DNA from: Herpomyces periplanetae
Taxonomy: Eukaryota; Ascomycota; Laboulbeniomycetes; Herpomycetales; Herpomycetaceae
Assembly (NCBI GenBank): GCA_009733715.1
Contig: WMKJ01000017.1
Span: 1 to 64,000 of the forward strand
Length of the DNA: 64,000 bases
Direction of reading: 5' to 3'
Of the stretch, positions 35,687 to 47,282 are shown piece by piece. The notes under the pieces were generated by a model. It made no database searches and was not told the DNA's origin. It was given only the letters and a program-made list of their open reading frames with translations. The position numbers and the translations under genes are program-made. How positions within the stretch are numbered: position 1 is the stretch's first letter; each line of letters begins with the position of its first letter.

Positions 35687-36124
35687 ACTCCGGTATAGTT
35701 TTGACATACAGATCGAAAAGGGTAATACCGCACATAGTAAATACTAGAATATGATTAATGGACGTATACCGAGTGCCAAATACTGCAGCTATGTAATGTA
35801 GATTCTCATAAAAACTTTTTCGTATTAACACTCCTCATAACGAGGTTAGCAGAGCTAAGATTGAGGGAGGCGGTGATTTTGCATCAAGTTTGATAATCTT
35901 GCGATTAAAAGTTTAGAACAGAATCGACTTTTAATGCTTTTGGTAAGATAACACACCCAAAAGGATAGAGGGTAAGGAAGGAGGTGATAAATTAAGGTTC
36001 CCGGAAACAAGTTCGGCGTTTGGCATGTCGTAGTGCAGAGAAGAAAGTGCCGATGAAGAACAACTGGATTTAGCGTAGTCAAACACAAAATTGTAGTATT
36101 ATCATGGAAAATTGAAGAGCGTTA
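35687..36124. other. Intergenic between mL43 and the PWGxR protein
   Basis: 3' flanks of two convergent genes. Nothing else seen. Confidence 0.5.
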
Positions 36125-36959
36125 TCAAGAACTTTTTAGCTCTCGAACCACTTTTTTTAAGTGACCCCAAAAATCTTGCCCCGTGCACATTATGTTAGGG
36201 CGCTGGCCCCATGGCATTCTCGTGGATGCGGGGGCCTTTTTTGTGGTGGACGTAGACGATTTAGAATTGTTCATGGTGGAAGGATCGTTTAATGTCGAAA
36301 AACTTTTGCGCAGGAAATGAATAGCTTCAACGGTGTTGAATGTGTTATTCTGAGGAGCAGGTGCAACAAGTGATGTAGATGAAACGGATGACGGCGTAAG
36401 TGAAGGAACTGAAGAAGCTTGTAAATTGGCAGCGGAAGCTAGGGTGGATGTCGTGTGTGAATTTCCACGAGTCTTTCCGTTGGATTTTGATGATTCCTGA
36501 GTTGCTGCTGTAGCGGCTTTATGATGCATATCTGGACGGGCAGAGGAAGATGATGTAGAGGAAGAAGACGTAGAAGGGCCGGTTCCAATATGAGATAACC
36601 TGATACTATTGCTGTTATTATTGTTATTGTTGCTATTGCTTGTGCTATTGGACTCGTTGGAATGAGGAAACAAGGAGGAGAAATTATTGGAAAGATTACT
36701 TCCGTTAGATTGTTGATGAATATAAGGCACAGTTGTTGGAGATGGTAAAGGAACAGAATATCTTGTGCCCCAAGGGTATCCACTAGGAACTAGGCAAGTT
36801 GAAGACGAAAGATAAACACTACTACTAATACTACTACTACCACCAGTGGCAGTGGCAGAACCGTACGTTGATTTATTGTTACGACTGTTGGGTCGTCCGG
36901 GAAAATTTGTTCGGTTTCGAACATGGTTGAACGAGGGCACGGCAGAAGTACGTCGCCAT
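36125..36959 (-). CDS. Unrecognised Ser/Asn-rich protein with two PWGxR motifs (3' exon)
   Basis: I do not recognise this protein. The open frame runs from a plausible acceptor (TTTCAG ending at 36960) to the stop at 36125, about 278 codons. No ATG lies at the expected place (a GTG does at 36940), so an upstream exon probably exists; a short ATG-containing stretch lies just before, near 37008. The body is low-complexity Ser/Thr/Asn (an Asn run near the middle). Two short conserved-looking spots stand out: GYPWGTRYSVPLPSP in the N-terminal third, and MPWGQRPNIMCTGQDFWGHL followed by a basic KKVVRELKSS end. IHFLRKSFSTLND before the second may form a helix. Confidence 0.5.
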
Positions 36960-39900
36960 CTGAAACCGAGTTAGCCGAAAATTTTAAAAGTGCAGTGAAA
37001 AACCGCATAAAGTTCAGTTTGTTAAGAGGATTATAGCTTTGTTAATGAATGATGATAGAAAATAAAATAAACGGTACAAATTACTTTTAAAATTCCAACG
37101 CGACCGCGCTTACATGACTTAGAACATGATCTTACCGATTGTCACCCATGATCAATGATCGATCATTACCTATGTTCACGTTGAGCAATGGAAGTGGCAA
37201 ATTCTCGAGACACAACAAGGGTAAGGTATGACAGGCTGAATTGGAAATAAAGATGCTTCAGCAGAATTCCGAGGCGTTGGAAAATAGAATTGAAACTGGC
37301 TGTAAAGGACAAATCAAATTGAAATGTTGATAATGTAGCGCATTATTAAACTGATAAATTTATCACAAATGATATAGTGTAGAGAATCCGGCGCAATTCA
37401 AAGAACTTGGAAGTTTGTTTTCAAGTGTACAATATGAGACTACTTATTGATACTAATGAGGATAAGCATCAAGAAAGTATAGAGATTTTAAATTGGTTCA
37501 AAAAGTAGACTATGAGATGTAAAGGCAAAGGGTTTGGTGAACTAGCAATAACTCATATTATAAAGCCAAAAAAATTGATTTATAAATTGAGTATTTTGAA
37601 AAAAAGCATTGTTTAGGAAAGTCGGATAACATGAAGGGGAAAACTAGGTGAAATAAAATCGTATACACAAGAAAAAGGGAAAAGAAGATAAGGAACTGGA
37701 AAATATTTCCGACGAAGAAATAAGGAAAAATGTCGCGATGCTTTCAATCAAGCGAACGCGACAATAACTGGATTCGGGAAGCCGAAATGTTGGAAAGAAG
37801 AGCAAACAGATTACAAGACCCCGAGAAGAAATTGCCAAGCCAGAGCAACGATCGAAAGTCGTCGGGATGCCGAATAAATTGGTTATTTAATGAAGAAAAT
37901 ATTTAAAGGATGGAGGTATAAAGATGATTTTGCGTAGATTTGATGGGCGTGGAAATGAAAAAGAATATTTGAGGGTGAGTGGATGGATGGTAAGTGCTGG
38001 GAAACAAGCAACCATGCAGAAAGTGTTTCTTTCTCCAGGATAACCGACTACTTTATTGAGGAACTCTGGCGTAAAATTCAGGTTTTGCATTAATGTGATA
38101 AACAATTGGACAGGCAAGGTGTTCGTATGAGAAGGGTAAGAAAATTGCAAGAATCTGTTTGACGTGGATCATGCAAACTGTGCAGTGGCACATTGATAAA
38201 GTATACTACTTAACGTAGCTGATGATCATTTAAGTTAATACTGGAAAAGATTTGTTAAAATTGATGGAATCTTGACAAGTTTATCGGAAAATGGATATAT
38301 CATATAAATTACGTGCAACAAATGTAAAAAAGGAGCCTGTTAAGTGTAACTTAACGGATATTCATGAAAGTGACAATATACCTAATGAAAACACTTAGGC
38401 TTACAGGCATGTAGGTTAAATGAAAGGCTCTGGTCTCGAGTAATATAACGGCACCTTCATAAAAGTTTCAGATGGCGAGCTTAACCTCTTTTAAAAATTC
38501 TGGCAAACTCAAGACAGCACAAGGTTAGCCAGTCAGTTAGTAAGGTGAAAATGACATTCTGAAAACCCGATAAACGTAATTTCAATTCGGGTTTAAGCGA
38601 TTGTGAATTCAGTAACCTCGGAATATACGAATAACTTGATTAACTTGCCAAAAAAACGCAGTAGTTTACGTGTGATATCATTACAATGTAATCGTACTAA
38701 AATGTCGGGAGAAATGGAGAAGGAAGTGGATGTATATGGGGGAAATACGAGGAAAAGTAGTCTAAATGTAGATAGTGAGGCAAATATTGACAGTATTATT
38801 GTATGTGCACGGACACACTGATGCAGAAACAACCAATTTAATCAATAAAATTAGAATACGATGTTAGGGAATTAGGATAAATGGATTAAAATTTACTGGT
38901 AATTCATTGATAAATTATAGAGTGAGCATAGTACAAGGTGATTGACGAGCAGGAAGAGGGTTAAAACGCTGAATGGTCCACACCCTTTAAACATTCATTC
39001 ATTCGGCGGGTAACAAAGCAAAATGAAGTAACCAGATAACCATTACCTTGAAGGTAAGTTTACTTTACCATGGAGTTTGGGTAAGAAGGAGTTAACAACA
39101 AGCCTCGTAAATGAATGTCTCGGTAAACGAGCATCAAAGTATCGATAGCCCGGCTAAAATGCAGAAAAACCTGATCTGGTAGACAATGAATAACCCAGAG
39201 AAAATGATGATAACTTATAACTATTACAATAAATACATTTAGCATAATTTTAGATTGAACGTTCTTTAACTAATAACCCATTTATAGAAGGGTAAACCTT
39301 GTCAGTATCCCCTTTACAGTCTAAGGCAAACTAAACTATTTAATTAAATGATCTTCACAGCTCTACCTATAGAGCTAACCGTTCAAAAACAGCTACCCTC
39401 ACCTAGACAAATTTCTCTTTCACTCCGTCAAATTCTTACTTTACTTCCTTAAAAAATTTTCTTTTCGTCCCGTCCAACATTCTCAACATTACCCCTCATC
39501 TCATCTCGGCACGCCTGCACCTTCTATTTGCGGGACAGTCTGTATACCCCATAATTGATCACGTGATAGAGTGATAATTCGACGTTGGCGACCAACTGGT
39601 TGAATTCTACTTAAGGACGGTGTCGGTGTTGGGAATGGTTGAAGAGATTTAATCTTTTTCTTTCAGTATAACTTTTTTAAAGTTTGAACTTGGATAGAAA
39701 AGAACGGTTTCTTTCTATTTTAATAATTTTGAGTTATATCGTTAAGCAAGTTTGCTTAATAAAAATACCCCAAAAGGTGGATATTTTTTGGTTTATCATA
39801 TCCGATTTCCCGACAATTGATTTCACTGTTTTAGGAGAATCTTTCAACTGGCTAGTTTAATCATTGATTTGGTCTTGCTTATCTCGTAAATTTTACTGCT

Positions 39901-40165
39901 TACTCGTTTACCTACATGAATGCTTGCTCGAATTATCTTTAAAGATTGTTCATTCCATAGGGGCAGCTGCCGTGACAGCACCTCGAGTACAAGTAATATA
40001 TCATTATATCATATATAGTATAGTGATCGGTGCTTTTTTATTAAAGCATTTGCTAGTTTACCTTCTCTATTAATTTTACGAGGTGCACAACTATTCAAAA
40101 TTCTTTCATCCAGGACATCCAAAAAGGACTAAACTTGATAGCCAAAGTTTTGGATCGCATAAAAC
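36960..40165. other. 3.2-kb gap, probable promoters of flanking genes
   Basis: No gene recognised. A CACGTG lies at 39560-39565, about 600 bp before the next start codon, following a CT-rich stretch at 39370-39530. The five-prime end of the PWGxR gene probably lies within 36960-37150. Confidence 0.45.
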
Positions 40166-42079
40166 ATGGAAGTTAATCCGAATCAACATTCACTAACCTC
40201 GCGCGCTGAGTTCTCCACATCGCCTTCGAACTTTACTCGCAGTCCCGATTCTCCATATTCATTTCACAACTATCGTGACACTTTAACATGCGAAAAAAAT
40301 ATCCCTCAACACGTATGCACAGATTTAGATGTTCAAAGTGGTGATACCTGGTCTCTCGGTGAGGATGAATATTCAGGAATGTCTGGAATTGATAATTCTC
40401 TAAGAAGCAATCATCGCCATAACGTTAACGGAACTGTTTCTCGAACTTCGGACTTCGGACGCGGGAATCCTAATGATTCTAACGTTACACACATTCCTAA
40501 TCTACGGGGTGGCAGTTTAGCTGATGAGTTAGATGAAGTCTTTGGTGTATGGGGAGGATGTGATGATCAGGCGTCTGATGAAGCTTACGGATGTGAAGAT
40601 GATTTTATAATGGAAGATTCTGTAACACCTGAGATTGCTAAATTAGCATCTAGCCCCCACAAATCTACTTCGCTTAATGCACGTAACCCGGAAATTTCTC
40701 ATCAATTTGGTCGTCATCCCATTGTATCAACTCACGGTGATTTAAAGGGAACCAGGCCATCTTTAATCATTCCTGATTCAGTGTATGACATTTCCCATGA
40801 TAAACTAGTCAACGGAATTAATGCATTACATTTAGAAAGGCCCGCTGACGCGCCTCTAAAGTTTTCCGAATCCTCTCCAGAGTACCGACGTGATATGGCC
40901 CGATGGTCAACACCCCGTTATGATGGTTCAGAGTACGGTTCAACATCAGACTCTGAAACTTCATCTTGCTTTCACATATCAAGAGATTTAGAACTTGTCA
41001 TGCAAGAAGTTGAATCATTGGCCCAGTGTGGATTAAACTTGCCCAAAGATCCCGTTGAAAAATTTAATGAAAATCCAACACATCAAGTTAACAGGCCAGA
41101 CATGGATTTATCAGCCTCAATACCAACTGCAATGTCACCGTCGGATGGGCAGTCTTCAATGAGCATTTTATCGCCGGATTCCAATACAACATCAACCAGT
41201 CCATTTACTTCTGGTAGGGATGAGATGTCTTACCTTGACACTGTTATTCCCCGGGTAATTGAATTATTACAACAGAACATTCCATCGCAATCAAATGTGG
41301 AATCAAGTGTTTCACGGTTAATTGCTACCCACACAGCATTAACGTCGCATATAGCATATCAAACGCGGTCGTTGGCATCACTATCATCGTCAATATTATC
41401 ACCAGTTGCTCCGCCTATTCCCCCAGAGTTAGCGTCAGAATTGATAAATTTAATAACGAGAACACTTGAAGAGCTCCCCAGAAGTGGCGCCATAAGTAGC
41501 AGCTCTGGTAGAAGCGTGAGTCGTACGGGAAATCGGAATCATGCGACCGGATTGACACCATCCTCACCTTCAATGTCACCCTTACCTCAAACATGTAAAA
41601 CTCATAGACGTTCACCGAGAAGTACTCCATCACCAACCGGCGGTATAGGTAGCGCAATGTCGAACTATACCCGTCCAACTGTTAACCAAGCGGCAGCAAT
41701 TTGTGAGCCAACGGGAATACCTAATCATACTTCTAGAGACTCTGGCGTTCCCCCCGTTCCTCAGAGTGCGCTTGTATCACTTCACCATTTATCCATATCG
41801 ACGAGCAACCTCTTGTCTCATTTATCCCAATTATCCGATTCCTTACACATGAACCATCAAACCCACCTTGCGGCTAGTCGACGGTTGGCGTCAACCCGCG
41901 CCCTTGTTAAAACACTGCGATCCGATTTGTCCAAACTTGAAGAGGCTGAACGATACATCGAGCATGGACAGTGGGATCAAAAGCTTCGTGAACGTTGGAT
42001 AAGTCGTGAATGTGGTGGTGTTGTCACCGGTTTTGCTAACCTGTGCGGAGACACTGTGTTAAAGATGAATATTGTTTGA
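40166..42079 (+). CDS. Unrecognised 637-residue protein with C-terminal coiled coil
   Basis: One frame with ATG and stop; I do not recognise the family. Residues 1-330 are acidic and Ser-rich, with a distinct motif GGSLADELDEVFGVWGG near 115-130. A helical part (DTVIPRVIELLQQN, then SSVSRLIATHTALTSHIAYQTRSLA) lies at about 355-430. A Ser/Pro/Arg linker follows. Residues 530-637 form the most ordered segment: ALVSLHHLSISTSNLLSHLSQL, RRLASTRALVKTLRSDLSKL, and the end EHGQWDQKLRERWISRECGG with a Cys pair. The ending looks like a small conserved domain after a coiled coil, as seen in cytoskeletal or spindle-pole adaptors, but that is only an impression. It is single-exon, with 640 bp to the RNR2 stop. 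Confidence 0.75.
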   Translation: MEVNPNQHSLTSRAEFSTSPSNFTRSPDSPYSFHNYRDTLTCEKNIPQHVCTDLDVQSGDTWSLGEDEYSGMSGIDNSLRSNHRHNVNGTVSRTSDFGRGNPNDSNVTHIPNLRGGSLADELDEVFGVWGGCDDQASDEAYGCEDDFIMEDSVTPEIAKLASSPHKSTSLNARNPEISHQFGRHPIVSTHGDLKGTRPSLIIPDSVYDISHDKLVNGINALHLERPADAPLKFSESSPEYRRDMARWSTPRYDGSEYGSTSDSETSSCFHISRDLELVMQEVESLAQCGLNLPKDPVEKFNENPTHQVNRPDMDLSASIPTAMSPSDGQSSMSILSPDSNTTSTSPFTSGRDEMSYLDTVIPRVIELLQQNIPSQSNVESSVSRLIATHTALTSHIAYQTRSLASLSSSILSPVAPPIPPELASELINLITRTLEELPRSGAISSSSGRSVSRTGNRNHATGLTPSSPSMSPLPQTCKTHRRSPRSTPSPTGGIGSAMSNYTRPTVNQAAAICEPTGIPNHTSRDSGVPPVPQSALVSLHHLSISTSNLLSHLSQLSDSLHMNHQTHLAASRRLASTRALVKTLRSDLSKLEEAERYIEHGQWDQKLRERWISRECGGVVTGFANLCGDTVLKMNIV

Positions 42080-42723
42080 ATTTTTCTTATCACCCGCACT
42101 GATTGCGCCTACTTGCATGATTTAACAACGTACAGCTGATATGCACTGAAAGCAGTTCTCATCCTTCATTAGCGGTAACCACTGCTTGCCATGTAATTCA
42201 TTTTGCTCCCATTTGTAACCGACGCGCTGCTCTTCATTTATCAGATTGAATGTGCTAGCCTATATGTGAGTGAACCTTTCACGATGCACCAAGATTAACT
42301 ATCATTATTCTTGTTGTGCTGAGTGTATGTTTCTTATAAATGCGGATGATCGCATTTGTGTATTTATGTGTATTGTGTAGGGTGGTCGGATACACAAGCT
42401 GTTGATACAAAATTTCAAAAATCTGTTGAATTGCTCAAGGAAGCACTGATAATTTACAGTATCGCTGGACAACCGTCACTATTTCTTCATATGCTGCCGC
42501 AATAACTATGCATGTCATGCTTAAAAATTTGCCGTGCCACTGATGAGTGTTGAAAATATTAAGATACAGCTTGCTATTAACGTCGGAGTCAAACAGAGTT
42601 ATTGTAAAAAATGCTTTAGCGCGAACCAGCACGCATTGTTGTACATCACAATGGAAAACGTACAACCATGAAAACACAAACGGATAATTTGACCAAAAGT
42701 TCACAATGAATCCTGAATATCGT
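42080..42723. other. Intergenic, convergent 3' flanks
   Basis: Between the 637-residue protein and RNR2. No gene or structured element recognised. Confidence 0.5.
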
Positions 42724-44050
42724 CTAGAAGTCATCATCAAATGTCAACGTTTCATCCTGTGCTGCCAACGATTGATCCGCAGCATTGAAACGTTCCATAA
42801 TTCTCGATTTTTGATAATCACCAACTCGTTTTTCAAAAAAGTTAGTTTTTCCGGAAAGTGATATATTCTCCATAAAATCGAATGGATTTGCAGCTTTGTA
42901 ATGCTTAGGTTGACCAAGAGCCACTAGTAGCCGATCGGCCACGAACTCAAGGTATTGGCACATTAACTCGGCATTCATTCCTAATAATCTGCAAGGGAGA
43001 GCATCGGTTAAAAATTCTTTTTCGATTTCAACAGCCTCTGTGATAATTTGTAGGACGGCTTCGGGAGGCGGCTTGTATAGAATGTAAGAGTATAGCAGAC
43101 ACGCGAAATCCGTATGCAATCCTTCATCACGAGAAATTAACTCATTTGAAAATGTTAACCCAGGCATCATTCCTCGCTTCTTCAGCCAAAATATTGCCGC
43201 GAACGACCCACTGAAAAATATGCCCTCAATGGCTGCGAATGCAATTAATCGTGTAACAAAAGTGGAGTTTTTATCGTTAATCCACCGCAAGGCCCAGTCC
43301 GCTTTTTTGCGAATACAAGGAATGTTGTCAATCGCATTGAACAGATAATGACGTTGCTTAGGATCACTAATGTATGTGTCAATTAAGAGTGAGTATGTCT
43401 CGGAATGAATATTCTCCATCATAATCTGGAACCCATAAAAGCACCTGGCCTCTGGAACCTGAATTTCACCGCTGAACCGCTCAACAAGATTTTCACACAC
43501 AATTCCATCTGATGCAGCGAAAAAAGCGAGTACGTGTGATATGAAAAATCTTTCGTCGTCGTTGAGCCTCTCATTCCAATCATTTAAATCTTTTGAGAGG
43601 TCAATTTCCTCAGCCGTCCAAAACGATGCCACTGCTTTCTTGTACATATGCCAAATCTACGAAAATTAATCATTTCTGCTAAAGCGAGGAATAAAATGCG
43701 CAAATACAATCTACTGAAACAACTCACCTCATGGTATTGAATGGGAAATAAGACAAAACGTTGCGAATTTTCGCGAAGTAATGGCTCTTGTGATTCCTGA
43801 TCTCGAGTGCCTGATAAATTTGACTGCTCTATTTCCTTAGGAAGTTGAACATCGGGAATCCCTTTAATTGGCTTGGCAACCTTTCGAACGTTATCTTTGC
43901 CGATGTTTGAGAGCATTTGACCATCTGCTTCGAGAGACACTTTATCAAAGGAATTTATCTATGCAGTTCAATCAGAGTGACGTCAGGTGCAGTAAGCAAG
44001 GGATAGCGACTTACAGTATCCATGAGTGCAGTAACACCTTCGATAGTCAT
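42724..44050 (-). CDS. RNR2: Ribonucleotide reductase small subunit (R2)
   Basis: Exons on the minus strand: 44050-44015, 43958-43728 and 43656-42724; introns 56 and 71 nt; 399 residues, the standard R2 length. R2 houses the di-iron tyrosyl radical that lets R1 reduce ribonucleotides to deoxyribonucleotides. Iron ligands and the radical Tyr are in the expected segments: [44 protein letters not shown] (Glu, His and the radical Tyr), [18 protein letters not shown] and [12 protein letters not shown]. The C-terminus LTFDDDF is the acidic peptide that docks on R1. The first exon codes only 12 residues ([12 protein letters not shown]). All key residues are kept, so this is the catalytic R2 and not an Rnr4-like chaperone form. 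The region upstream carries a CACGTG and an ACGCG cluster. Confidence 0.97.
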
Positions 44051-46109
44051 AGCTCTGATGTGTTTGTAAATATATACGTTACTACTTGTACTGATAGGTA
44101 AGAGGGCAATGATTTTGTACGGCTGAAAAAGAAGCGGAAAAATGGACGTGGAATCTTATAACTGAAAGATTTCCTCAATTGGTAAAATGGATAAAAGCTC
44201 CTCAAATAATGACACACACACAGTTTGCCCACAGTATAGAAGGAGAATCGACGCTTTGTTAAAGAATGAATGGGAGCCTGAGAGTGAACGTAAGAATATT
44301 TGGGTGAATCAATAACTGAGTGTATGGTATCAGCATGAAAAGCATGCAGATAAGATTGAATGAGAGTAAATAATTCTTCAGATTGCTCAAAATATTCGTA
44401 CGGGACGAGGAAAAACTCAATTCCGTGAATTCAAAATATAACCAAGCAGCCAAATCCAACGTTCTATGGGTGCGTACTAATGAAATGGAAAGTGAGCTAA
44501 ACAGCAGTGGAATCAAGACGAGATTCTTCCTCCATTATATATGCAGCCTTTAGACATTACCTCCTAATCACGTGAAAACCCTAACACGTCGCGACCAAAT
44601 GGAATATTGGTGAGAGACCGAATTCGGAAGGACCTGTGTAGAGTGACGGGTAATAAGTTGTGAATGAAATATTGATATTTTTGGATGACTCACGACTATT
44701 TGCAAATTGTTGAGAAGCCGGATGTATGGAGATTGAACATTTTAGCTCTACGAGTGTAGCGATACCGGGATAATTGTTTGAATGAGTAATTTTATATTTA
44801 TTTTACTTAGTTACGCGTAGATACTCGTTTAAAACGCGTTATTGTAATTTTATTCCGTTAACATTCACGCGTTTGTGAGTATAATCACACGCGTTTCTAG
44901 TGTTACGCGCTTCCGTTTTATTTTCCTTGTTATATATTTACCCAGGTCATACCCATCTCTCCGCCAACTTCTCTCCTGTTCCACCCCAGTCCCGTGTTTT
45001 TTGCCCATTTATCACCTCACTCGAACTACTATACCGCGGATGTAATTATCTTTATTAAGTTAACGATGTACTCCTTGTCGTTTCCTTTCTCTCGTTTCGT
45101 TTAAGTTCGCCATTTTCATTAAGTCTGGTCTGGTGCATATCTGACTGGCGCTAATTTTGGTACGCGTACTCGTGAGTGTTCGCGTACCGGTCCACATCCG
45201 CCTATAGACGCGCTTTTACACTCGTCTATTTCGGTACTAGCTTCGACGCGCTTTTTACAATATTCCCCGTTTATGTCAGTGTACCCGCTTGATTTTTGTT
45301 TTTGAACTCTTGATCTTCCCGGTCATCTGTATTCATACCCTGGAATTGTTACCCAGATATCGCTATCCCTCGTGTTCCCCGGCCTCTGGGGATGCCATTT
45401 TTCGCCCTCATTAGCCATGCTAAATTGTTTGGTTTCTGTGGTAAATGATTTCTTACGAACCTTTGCTCCACTTTTTCTCTTTAAAAGCGAATTCTTTCTT
45501 ATGGAAGTGGATTTGTGGTTGACCCTGTACCGTAACTCTATTCCGAATCATATCATTGCACCAAATTTTGGGATGTTTTTCGATGTATAACTTAACTTGT
45601 CATGAGGGACGTCCCATCGGTTTGTCATACTCTAGTGTATACTACAGTATTTTCAAAGATGTTTACTATTGTCGTTTATGCAGGCTTGGGCAGCTGGGAT
45701 GTTAAATTCACTTACAACCGTATGACCTATTGGGCGGCAAATTACCCTTGCCCGTCGCTACTCGACTTCAGGTATTGGTTGCTTTTCTCTTTTATACTAC
45801 TGATCAACTTGTCCAACACCTTTTATAATTTAAGTTGCATAATAAGGGAGGTAGTTACTCGACCAACCCGTGGAGGGAAAATTGAATGTTTGAGGTATCG
45901 TTTTAGCCTGATATGAGTTACTATCCATTTACTGTCGGTGTTTGTGTTATCCCGGCTAGTCTGGTCGGATGTGCACAAGTTTTTTGAAATTACTGAACAG
46001 AGATGATTCAAACGCATAAAATTCGTCGAAAGACGGAAGTAAGCGCCTCGCGCCCTCCGCTCCAAGCTGACTGTGTTGGGGCTACACAGTTCATTGCTTT
46101 GCGCATTCC
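44051..46109. other. RNR2 upstream region; no other gene recognised
   Basis: A CACGTG lies at 44570-44575, about 520 bp before the RNR2 start. The ACGCG cluster (44813-45251) follows. From about 44940 the + strand is CT-rich as in 5' leaders here, so an unrecognised + strand transcript is possible, but frames at 45372-45920 have no ATG or no family match. The eEF1B gene ends at 46110 on the minus strand. Confidence 0.45.
44813..45251. promoter_or_regulatory. Cluster of ACGCGT/ACGCGC elements (MCB-like)
   Basis: ACGCGT palindromes occur at 44813, 44834, 44867, 44889 and 45162. ACGCGC variants occur at 44905, 45208 and 45246. The last two sit in near-identical contexts (GACGCGCTTTTACA and GACGCGCTTTTTACA). 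ACGCGT is the MluI cell-cycle box bound by MBF in yeasts, and ribonucleotide reductase genes are classic targets. The cluster is 760-1200 bp upstream of RNR2, far for a fungal promoter, so it could also serve an unseen + strand transcript. Confidence 0.65.
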
Positions 46110-47282
46110 CTACAACTTTTGCATGGCAACCTATAAAATTTAGTACCAGTATAAGGGTCAAAAAATGGAGTACAACTTACCACGTCAGTCGATTGAACGC
46201 ATTCCTCATCCTCCGCAATTCTCGATTGTAATTCATCAATAGAGACTTTATCGTCTTCGACGACCAAGTTAATCTGTAATTTCCTAATGCCATATCCAAC
46301 TGGTACAAGTTTTGATGCGCCCCATACCAACCCATCTTGTTCGATAGCTCGAACATTCTTTTCTAAGAGCTCCATATCCGTTTCATCGTCTGTTTATTCT
46401 TGTGGTTAGTTTTTCCGTAATCATTACTTTGTCGTATTTTATCTCAATGTGTCTACTGACCCCATGGTTTGACATCCAACGTTACGATAGATTTAGCGGC
46501 TGGCTTAACTTTTCCCTCTTTCTTTTTACGATATTCCTCCAATCTTTCTTCACGGATACGTGCTGCTTCAGCATCTTCTTCTTCGTCACTTCCGAAGAGA
46601 TCTATATCATCATCGGTGCTCTTTGTAGTTACAGTTTCTGATGCCGCTGTAGCTACTGGTCCGCCATACTCAGTGATACTTTTACCAACTGTGCCTGGCA
46701 AGCTCGAGTAGTTTGTCTCATATGTTAATATGTGTTGGTACCAGCGAGATGCATGTGGATATTTTTCTGAAGAGGGTGCAGATTTAATTTCTTTGATAAC
46801 CGTGACATCCGCTTGTGATGGTGAGTATCTTTGATTGTTGTTAGTCATTCGCACAAGTATAACTCGTTGGGACAGTTCTCATTCATGTGCACTTAAGCAA
46901 AATAATGTGTAGCTTGGAGGTCAGAAATATTTGAATTAATCGTGTTGAAATCACTTGACGGGTCTTAATCGCCTCATAAACACGGACCAATTTTTTCATC
47001 ATTCACTAGCTGCGATAAAAATTTGATTCGGAGAGAATTATATAGAAGTACATTAAAAATTCTGAACTTACCCTTCGATATAACTTCTCGTCCTCAACCA
47101 GCTGTTCAAAGCTTAAAATTTTTCGAGTCAGCGATGATAAATTAATATTGGTAATGTATATAGATTCAACAGAACTGAGAAATGACAGTTTGCTGAAATT
47201 CGACTCGACAAATTCATGGAGTGAGATTGAAATGTGTGCCCATACCCTCGAAATCCCCGTTAGCGACATTGGCAAAGCTCAT
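46110..47282 (-). CDS. EFB1: Translation elongation factor eEF1B-alpha (EF-1 beta)
   Basis: Exons on the minus strand: 47282-47246, 47111-47072, 46828-46461, 46389-46181 and 46130-46110; introns 134, 243, 71 and 50 nt; 224 residues. eEF1B-alpha exchanges GDP for GTP on eEF1A. Splicing rebuilds the whole family pattern: [18 protein letters not shown], then [18 protein letters not shown] across exons 2 and 3, ASRWYQHI, the acidic [16 protein letters not shown], and the catalytic C-domain ([48 protein letters not shown]). The last exon adds only VAMQKL. The 37-, 40- and 21-nt exons are easy to miss. Intron 2 is the longest intron I could define in the window and carries a C/D snoRNA-like sequence. 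The gene diverges from HSP78. Confidence 0.96.
46917..47006 (-). ncRNA. SNORD51: Box C/D snoRNA (U51-like) inside eEF1B intron 2
   Basis: On the coding strand of the intron: box C ATGATGA (47002-46996) and box D CTGA (46924-46921), 82 nt end to end. Between them, TTGGTCCGTGTTT (46990-46978) lies directly before a D'-like ATGA (46977-46974). A C'-like GTGATTT follows at 46954-46948. The 13-nt guide is the exact complement of AAACACGGACCAA, a universally conserved large-subunit rRNA stretch. By the five-nucleotide rule it would direct methylation of the A in AAACA. The terminal stem is weak (AGCT with AGCT, a few bases away from the boxes). From memory, human U51 sits in an EEF1B2 intron; U51/snR39-type guides target this rRNA region, though I cannot confirm the exact nucleotide. 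Confidence 0.8.

Noticed and set aside
45997-46008. U6 snRNA-like ACAGAGATGATT
   Set aside because: Only the short ACAGAGA box matches; the flanking U6 sequence and the internal stem-loop are absent.
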